Of a DNA stretch of 47,811 nucleotides, positions 43,156-47,811 are shown piece after piece. The number at the start of each line of letters is the position of its first letter. Position 1 is the stretch's first letter. The notes under the pieces were generated by a model, which saw only the letters and a program-made list of their open reading frames with translations, was not told the origin of the DNA and did not search any database. Source of the DNA: DSSM01 sp964484125 (lineage in GTDB: Bacteria > Bacteroidota > Ignavibacteria > Tepidaquicellales > Tepidaquicellaceae); contig CAZAEK010000016.1 of the NCBI GenBank assembly GCA_964484125.1, positions 1 to 47,811 of the forward strand, given 5' to 3'. The translations under genes were made by a program, and so were the position numbers.

Positions 43156-44160
43156 TTAAATTGCCCAGCGTACTAAGACTGAGCCCCATGTAAAGCCAGC
43201 ACCAAAGCTCGACAATACAAGATTGTCTCCTTTTTTAAGTTTTCCGGCTTTAAAATATTCATATATGCAGGAAGGAATTGTTGCTGAAGTTGTATTTCCA
43301 TATTTATCAATATTCAGCATTACTTTTTCCATACCAATCCCCATCCTATCAGCAGTTGCAGAAATAATTCTTAAATTTGCCTGATGAGGGACTAAAAATG
43401 CAACATCCTCCGGCTTTAAATTATTTTTTCCCATTATTTCTGCAGAGATATCTGCCATTCCCTTAACAGCAAACTTAAATACTGATCTGCCATCCTGATG
43501 AATGTAATGCAAACCTTTTTCAACTGTTTCTATGCTTGTTGGCATAGCACTTCCTCCGGCAGGCTGTTTAAGATAATCACCTCCTGAACCGTCAATATGT
43601 AGTAATGAATCAATTATACCTGTATTTTTATCTTCTGTCGGTTCAAGTAAAACTCCTGCTGCACCATCACCAAATAAAACAACAGTATTCCTGTCGTTGG
43701 GGTCTGCCAATCTTGACATTACTTCTGTTCCAACAACAAGAACTTTCTTATGTGAACCGTTTTGAACAAACTGAGCCCCGGTAGTAAGTGCAAAAATAAA
43801 TCCTGAACAGGCAGCAAGCATATCAAATCCCCAGCAGTTTTTCATCCCAAGTTTTTTCTGCACTATACAAGCCGTAGATGGATAAATCATATCCGGAGTT
43901 ACAGTAGGTATTATAAGCAGGTCAATTTCTTCTGGTCCGATTCCGCGTTGCTCTAATATGGATTCTATTACTTTCACTGCCATATCTGATGCGGCTTTAC
44001 CTTCCTCAAGATATCTTCTCTCCCTTATTCCCGTTCTCTCCACTATCCATTCATCTGAAGTGTCAAGATATGAAGCAAAATAATCATTATTTATGACTTT
44101 ATCCGGGAAATAACTACCAACTGCACTAATATATGCATTATATGGTCCTTTATTATTCAT
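43156..44160 (-). CDS. fabH: 3-oxoacyl-[acyl-carrier-protein] synthase III
   Basis: A 334-residue thiolase-fold enzyme that starts fatty-acid synthesis from acyl-CoA and malonyl-ACP. The catalytic triad is visible: C118 (LAACSGF), H259 (PHQAN) and N289 (YGNTTSA). DEWIVERTGIRERRY near 35-50 and FGAGFTWGSVLVRW at the end are typical. If branched acyl-CoA from the E1/lpdA system is available, branched fatty acids are possible, which is inference. 62 bp separate it from ispE downstream. Confidence 0.96.
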   Translation of the reverse strand: MNNKGPYNAYISAVGSYFPDKVINNDYFASYLDTSDEWIVERTGIRERRYLEEGKAASDMAVKVIESILEQRGIGPEEIDLLIIPTVTPDMIYPSTACIVQKKLGMKNCWGFDMLAACSGFIFALTTGAQFVQNGSHKKVLVVGTEVMSRLADPNDRNTVVLFGDGAAGVLLEPTEDKNTGIIDSLLHIDGSGGDYLKQPAGGSAMPTSIETVEKGLHYIHQDGRSVFKFAVKGMADISAEIMGKNNLKPEDVAFLVPHQANLRIISATADRMGIGMEKVMLNIDKYGNTTSATIPSCIYEYFKAGKLKKGDNLVLSSFGAGFTWGSVLVRWAI

Positions 44161-44193
44161 AATAAAATTTAATATTATTAATTAGCATAAATG

Positions 44194-46722
44194 TTAGTCA
44201 TTCTTTGATTCTTCTCTGCTTTCGGCTTGTTTGCTTTCAGCCTCTTCAGTTTCTTTTTCTATATCATTACTAAAGGTAAACTCTTCATTTCCTGCTTCGT
44301 AGGAAATAATGATTTTTGAGTCTGATTTGATATTACCTTTCAGAATTTCTTCACTCAGAGGATCTTCAAGATATCTCTGCAATGCTCTTCTTAAAGGTCT
44401 TGCACCAAATACTTTATCAAATCCTTTTTCAACAATGAAATTCTTTGCTTCATTTGTAACTTCAAATGTTATATTCTGATGCTTCAATCTATCAGATAAC
44501 CTCTTAATCTGAATATCAACTATATCTATCAGGCAATTTCTTTCTAACTGTTTAAACACTATAAAATCATCAACACGATTTAAAAACTCGGGTGAAAATA
44601 CTTTTTTCATCGCTTCATCAATTGCATCTTTCATTTTATCATATTGGTTGGAATCTTTTATATCTCCAAAACCGAGTATCTTATCGAGCTTTAAATCCCT
44701 TGTACCTATATTTGAAGTCATTATAATAATTGTATTCTTGAAATCAATTTTCCTGCCAAGTCCGTCTGTTAAAATTCCGTCATCAAGTACCTGTAATAAA
44801 ACATTAAATGTATCCGGATGGGCTTTTTCAATTTCATCAAGCAATACAACACTATAAGGTTTGCGTCTGACTTTCTCAGTCAGTTGTCCGCCTTCTTCGT
44901 ATCCGACATATCCGGGAGGCGCACCAACCAGTCTTGAAACATTGAATTTTTCCATATATTCACTCATATCAACCCTTATCAATGCATCTTCTGAGTCAAA
45001 CAAAAACTTTGCAAGTTGCTTTGCAAGTTCGGTCTTACCAACTCCTGTCGGACCAAGGAAAACGAATGAACCTATAGGTCTGTTTGGGTCTTTTAATCCC
45101 GCTCTTGCCCTTCTGATTGCTTTTGATATTTTTGCAATTGCCTCACTTTGACCTATAACCGTCTGGTTCAGATAACTTTCCATATTAACAAGTTTCTGAG
45201 ATTCAGATTCAGCAATCTTATTGACCGGTATTCCTGTCATCATTGCTACAACATCAGCAATATCCTGTTCACCTACATCAAAAAATATGTTCTGGTTTTG
45301 TAAATCCCAGTTATACTTAACCTGTTCAAGTTCCTGTAAAAGCTTCTTTTCTTTATCTCTTAGCTTTGCTGCTTCTTCATAATTCTGACTCTTTACCACG
45401 TTGTTCTTCTCCTGTTTAACGGCTTCAATTTCTGCTTCTATTTTCAGAACCTCTTCCGGAATGACGATATTTGCAAGGTGGACTCTTGCACCTGCTTCGT
45501 CAAGAACATCAAGAGCTTTATCAGGTAATAACCTGTCAGTGATATATCTGTCGCTTAATCTGACTGCTTCTTCTATTGCTTTATTTGAATACCTTACATT
45601 GTGATGTTCTTCGTATTTACTCTTGACGTTTTGGAGTATCTGTATTGTTTCTTCAACTGTTGTCGGTTCAACCATTATTTTCTGAAACCTTCTGTCTAAT
45701 GCACCGTCTTTCTCAATATACTGGCGATATTCGTTTAATGTAGTAGCTCCTATACATTGCAATTCACCTCTTGACAGGGCAGGCTTAAAAATGTTTGATG
45801 CATCAAGGGAACCGCTTGCTCCTCCGGCTCCTACAATTGTATGAAGTTCGTCTATAAATAGAATTACATCTTTTGCCTTCTCAAGTTCATTCATTACAGC
45901 TTTCATACGCTCTTCAAATTGTCCTCTGTATTTTGTCCCTGCGACAAGTGCTGCTAAATCAAGTGTTACAACTCTTTTATTATGTAATACTCTTGAGACC
46001 TGCTTGTTAATAATACGCATTGCTAATCCTTCTGCAATTGCTGTTTTACCAACACCTGGTTCACCAATTAGTACAGGATTATTTTTTTTTCTCCTGGAAA
46101 GTACCTGCGCAACTCTTTCAATTTCCCTTTCCCTTCCGATTATGGGATCAAGTTTATTTTCAGCGGCTAACTTTGTTAAGTCTCTTCCAAAATTATCCAG
46201 TACCGGAGTTTTTGACTTCTCCTGTGTTTTCTTTTCATGACCTTGCCTGATTGGATTGGGATTTGAACTATGATGGCTATCTGAGGTACCTCCCTGAATA
46301 TTTTCAAGCTCATGTTTAACTACATCATAGTTTATTGAGAATTGATGAAGTATCTGTGATGCGAGATTGTCATCTTCTCTTAATATTGAAAGCAGCAGAT
46401 GTTCAGTTCCAATTGTTTGAGATTTAAAAAGTTTTGCTTCAAGGTAAGTTATCTTCAAGACCTTTTCTGCCTGTTTTGTCAGTGGTATATTACCTATAGT
46501 TAAAGTAGCTCCCGAATGAGGTACTGTCTCTTCGATTGCTTTTTTTAGTTTTGCAGTTGAAAGTCCAAGATTTCTTAATATCTCTATTGCAATTCCTTCG
46601 CCTTCTCTTATAATTCCAAGTAAAAGATGTTCTGTACCAATGTAGTCATGCCCAAGTCTTATTGCCTCTTCGCGACTTAATCTTATAACTTCCTGCACTC
46701 TGTTTGAAAAATTACTATCCAT
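44194..46722 (-). CDS. clpC: ClpC-type AAA+ unfoldase
   Basis: An 842-residue Clp ATPase. Two Clp_N repeats (about 5-145) precede the first AAA+ module (Walker A GEPGVGKTA at 220-228), a UVR/linker segment (NYEEAAKLRDKEKKL, about 440), and a second AAA+ module (GPTGVGKT at 557-564). The C-terminal D2-small domain is followed by a Glu/Ser-rich tail. The mid-domain with UVR makes it ClpC rather than ClpA or ClpB. It would feed substrates to ClpP. No ctsR, mcsA or mcsB neighbours. It is the largest gene here. Confidence 0.96.
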   Translation of the reverse strand: MDSNFSNRVQEVIRLSREEAIRLGHDYIGTEHLLLGIIREGEGIAIEILRNLGLSTAKLKKAIEETVPHSGATLTIGNIPLTKQAEKVLKITYLEAKLFKSQTIGTEHLLLSILREDDNLASQILHQFSINYDVVKHELENIQGGTSDSHHSSNPNPIRQGHEKKTQEKSKTPVLDNFGRDLTKLAAENKLDPIIGREREIERVAQVLSRRKKNNPVLIGEPGVGKTAIAEGLAMRIINKQVSRVLHNKRVVTLDLAALVAGTKYRGQFEERMKAVMNELEKAKDVILFIDELHTIVGAGGASGSLDASNIFKPALSRGELQCIGATTLNEYRQYIEKDGALDRRFQKIMVEPTTVEETIQILQNVKSKYEEHHNVRYSNKAIEEAVRLSDRYITDRLLPDKALDVLDEAGARVHLANIVIPEEVLKIEAEIEAVKQEKNNVVKSQNYEEAAKLRDKEKKLLQELEQVKYNWDLQNQNIFFDVGEQDIADVVAMMTGIPVNKIAESESQKLVNMESYLNQTVIGQSEAIAKISKAIRRARAGLKDPNRPIGSFVFLGPTGVGKTELAKQLAKFLFDSEDALIRVDMSEYMEKFNVSRLVGAPPGYVGYEEGGQLTEKVRRKPYSVVLLDEIEKAHPDTFNVLLQVLDDGILTDGLGRKIDFKNTIIIMTSNIGTRDLKLDKILGFGDIKDSNQYDKMKDAIDEAMKKVFSPEFLNRVDDFIVFKQLERNCLIDIVDIQIKRLSDRLKHQNITFEVTNEAKNFIVEKGFDKVFGARPLRRALQRYLEDPLSEEILKGNIKSDSKIIISYEAGNEEFTFSNDIEKETEEAESKQAESREESKND

Positions 46723-46805
46723 ATTTTTTTTCTAAATTCTTTTTTAATTCAAATGTTATAACAACAGTTTTATAAATTTAATTCAAGCTTATTAATTTAT
46801 TGATT

Positions 46806-47639
46806 TTAATATTTAAGATATTTATTAAACCAATTTCGCCTGAATTCTTTTACCATTTCCTTGTTCCTGCTCAGATAGTGATCACCGTTTTCGATTATTT
46901 CTAATTTATAATCTGTATCTGAGTTTAATTTCCTTATCCTTTCATAGAGTTCAACAGAATCAAGATATGAAACCTTCTCATCTGCATTCCCGTGAATAAA
47001 TAGTATCGGAGTATCTTTGCATATATCTTTATAAAATTCAATTGCAGACCTGCTTCTGATAAAACTTTCTGTTTTTTCTTTATTATAATCCTTTGTTAAC
47101 TCTGATACATATTTTTTTAAAGAAGGATTTATTAATAAAGTTCTTTCAAGATTAGATAGAGCAGATACTGCAACAGCACATTTTATTCTTTCAGTCTTTG
47201 TCAGACATAAATACATCATCATACCTCCTCTGCTCCAACCTTCCATTCCTATTCTGCTGTTATCAGCTTCCGGGAGGTCATCAATTATTTCGAATAAGTT
47301 TAAAATATCTTTGATATCTTTACCTCCAAATTCATCATTTACTCTGTAATTTGAAGAAATCACAACATATCCCCAGGAAGCAATTTCCCCTAAAATTCCC
47401 GACGCCAGAAAATCATCAATTCTGCCACTATTCCTGTTGCCGCCTCTGTTCCAGATTATTACAGGTAATTTCTCTCTTAAATCTATAGGTTTACTGATAT
47501 AACCATCAACCTCAAGTTCATCTGATAAGTATTTAATACCCGTTGTAATCGTATTTTCTGATACTTCTTTACCCCAACCTTTATGTAAAAGAACTAATTG
47601 TTTTTCTGGTAACCTTATTTCATTTTTTTCAAAAATCAT
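46806..47639 (-). CDS. Alpha/beta hydrolase, prolyl-oligopeptidase/dienelactone-hydrolase-like
   Basis: A 277-residue hydrolase from ATG 47639; an in-frame TTG five codons upstream (47654) is an alternative. The nucleophile elbow is GWSRGG (S136), the acid is in HGNADEKVS (D220) and the histidine in ENGDHYLS (H254). A cytoplasmic serine hydrolase acting on small esters or peptides. The strand and turn WNRGGNRNSG takes the oxyanion position. Substrate unknown. It lies just downstream of a terminator for the next minus-strand gene and 83 bp upstream of clpC. Confidence 0.85.
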   Translation of the reverse strand: MIFEKNEIRLPEKQLVLLHKGWGKEVSENTITTGIKYLSDELEVDGYISKPIDLREKLPVIIWNRGGNRNSGRIDDFLASGILGEIASWGYVVISSNYRVNDEFGGKDIKDILNLFEIIDDLPEADNSRIGMEGWSRGGMMMYLCLTKTERIKCAVAVSALSNLERTLLINPSLKKYVSELTKDYNKEKTESFIRSRSAIEFYKDICKDTPILFIHGNADEKVSYLDSVELYERIRKLNSDTDYKLEIIENGDHYLSRNKEMVKEFRRNWFNKYLKY

Positions 47640-47701
47640 AACCTTAACATTCAATTTAATAATAATTTATCTAAATTATAATACTTAAAATCGGGTATAA
47701 A

Positions 47702-47728
47702 AAAAGGCTGACTTAAAGCCAGCCTTTT
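47702..47728 (-). terminator. Terminator of the T9SS cargo gene at the right edge
   Basis: AAAAGGCTG (47702-47710) pairs with CAGCCTTTT (47720-47728). Read on the minus strand it ends in a T-run, 22 bp after the stop codon of the partial gene. It separates that gene from the hydrolase. Confidence 0.85.
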
Positions 47729-47749
47729 ATTAAAAATATGTATTTTCAA

Positions 47750-47811
47750 TTATTTAACAAGTACCATTCTCTTAACATCTGTAAATCCGTTAACTTCCAT
47801 CTTATAGAAGT
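47750..47811 (-). CDS. C-terminal fragment of a type IX secreted protein (partial, runs off the window)
   Basis: The last 19 whole codons on the minus strand read FYKMEVNGFTDVKRMVLVK and a TAA. The short hydrophobic strand followed by KRMVLVK is the end of a T9SS type A sorting domain, closely like the KRMLLVK end of the Omp28-like gene at 20508. The body lies beyond the window. The call is for the sorting tail only; the function of the protein is not visible. Confidence 0.8.
   Translation of the reverse strand, partial: FYKMEVNGFTDVKRMVLVK

Noticed and set aside
43094..43189. N-terminal extension of the ispE frame
   Set aside because: It overlaps fabH, and the ATG at 43093 gives the standard family start and length.

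Overview
This AT-rich window fits a bacterium of the Bacteroidota/Chlorobiota superphylum, most likely an Ignavibacteria-type lineage. Two coding ends carry the C-terminal sorting signal of the type IX secretion system (a full 'NYPNPFNP'-type domain at 20508-22343 and a last fragment at 47750-47811). Other pointers are an LptE-type lipoprotein (so an outer membrane), a fused E1 alpha/beta dehydrogenase, an ADP-forming acyl-CoA synthetase, and frequent TTG starts with few clear Shine-Dalgarno sites. The lineage is inferred from these traits, not from a marker-gene tree.

Layout. 1-382: a 9-bp tandem repeat, two GC-rich hairpins and tRNA-Ala(CGC). 383-3055: PLP aminotransferase, cupin, a DCC-family ORF with no usual start codon, and a SugE/Gdx-type SMR exporter. 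3117-9260: metG, folP, a copper P-type ATPase, a heavy-metal-binding lipoprotein and a methyltransferase, all on +. 9257-12535 (-): GT2, epimerase and a GT39-like membrane protein, probably a surface-glycan unit. 12656-16536 (+): a sigma-54 activator without a receiver domain, LptE, a cellulose-synthase-like GT2 and a TPR protein. 16546-20353 (-): QueD-like protein, ADP-forming acyl-CoA synthetase, and an orphan HD-motif protein. 20508-24228 (+): Omp28-like T9SS cargo, exonuclease III and an MDR dehydrogenase, followed by tandem terminators. 24298-33109 (-): DUF948-like and YtxH-like proteins, dihydrolipoyl dehydrogenase, E1 fusion, acyl-CoA ligase, DNA polymerase IV and a carotenoid-type glycosyltransferase. 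33172-34905: a CrtC-type hydratase (+) and an acyltransferase (-). 34907-37712 (-): gamma-glutamyltransferase, NAD synthetase and a small unknown protein. 37925-42181 (+): DsbD, then two DUF5683-like paralogues flanking truA. 42242-47811 (-): ispE, fabH, clpC, an alpha/beta hydrolase and the end of a T9SS cargo gene.

Most of the window is housekeeping and envelope biology. The points most worth a second look are: the DCC-family ORF reachable only by unusual initiation or a -1 slip out of the cupin gene; the CrtC / glycosyltransferase / acyltransferase trio, which matches the last three steps of green-sulfur-bacterial OH-carotenoid glucoside ester synthesis; the uncharacterised HD-motif protein with a RelA/SpoT-like histidine/aspartate pattern; a perfect 12-bp inverted repeat with a 30-nt spacer upstream of dsbD; and the DUF5683-like pair around truA. 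I saw no CRISPR array, prophage, insertion sequence or clear defence system.
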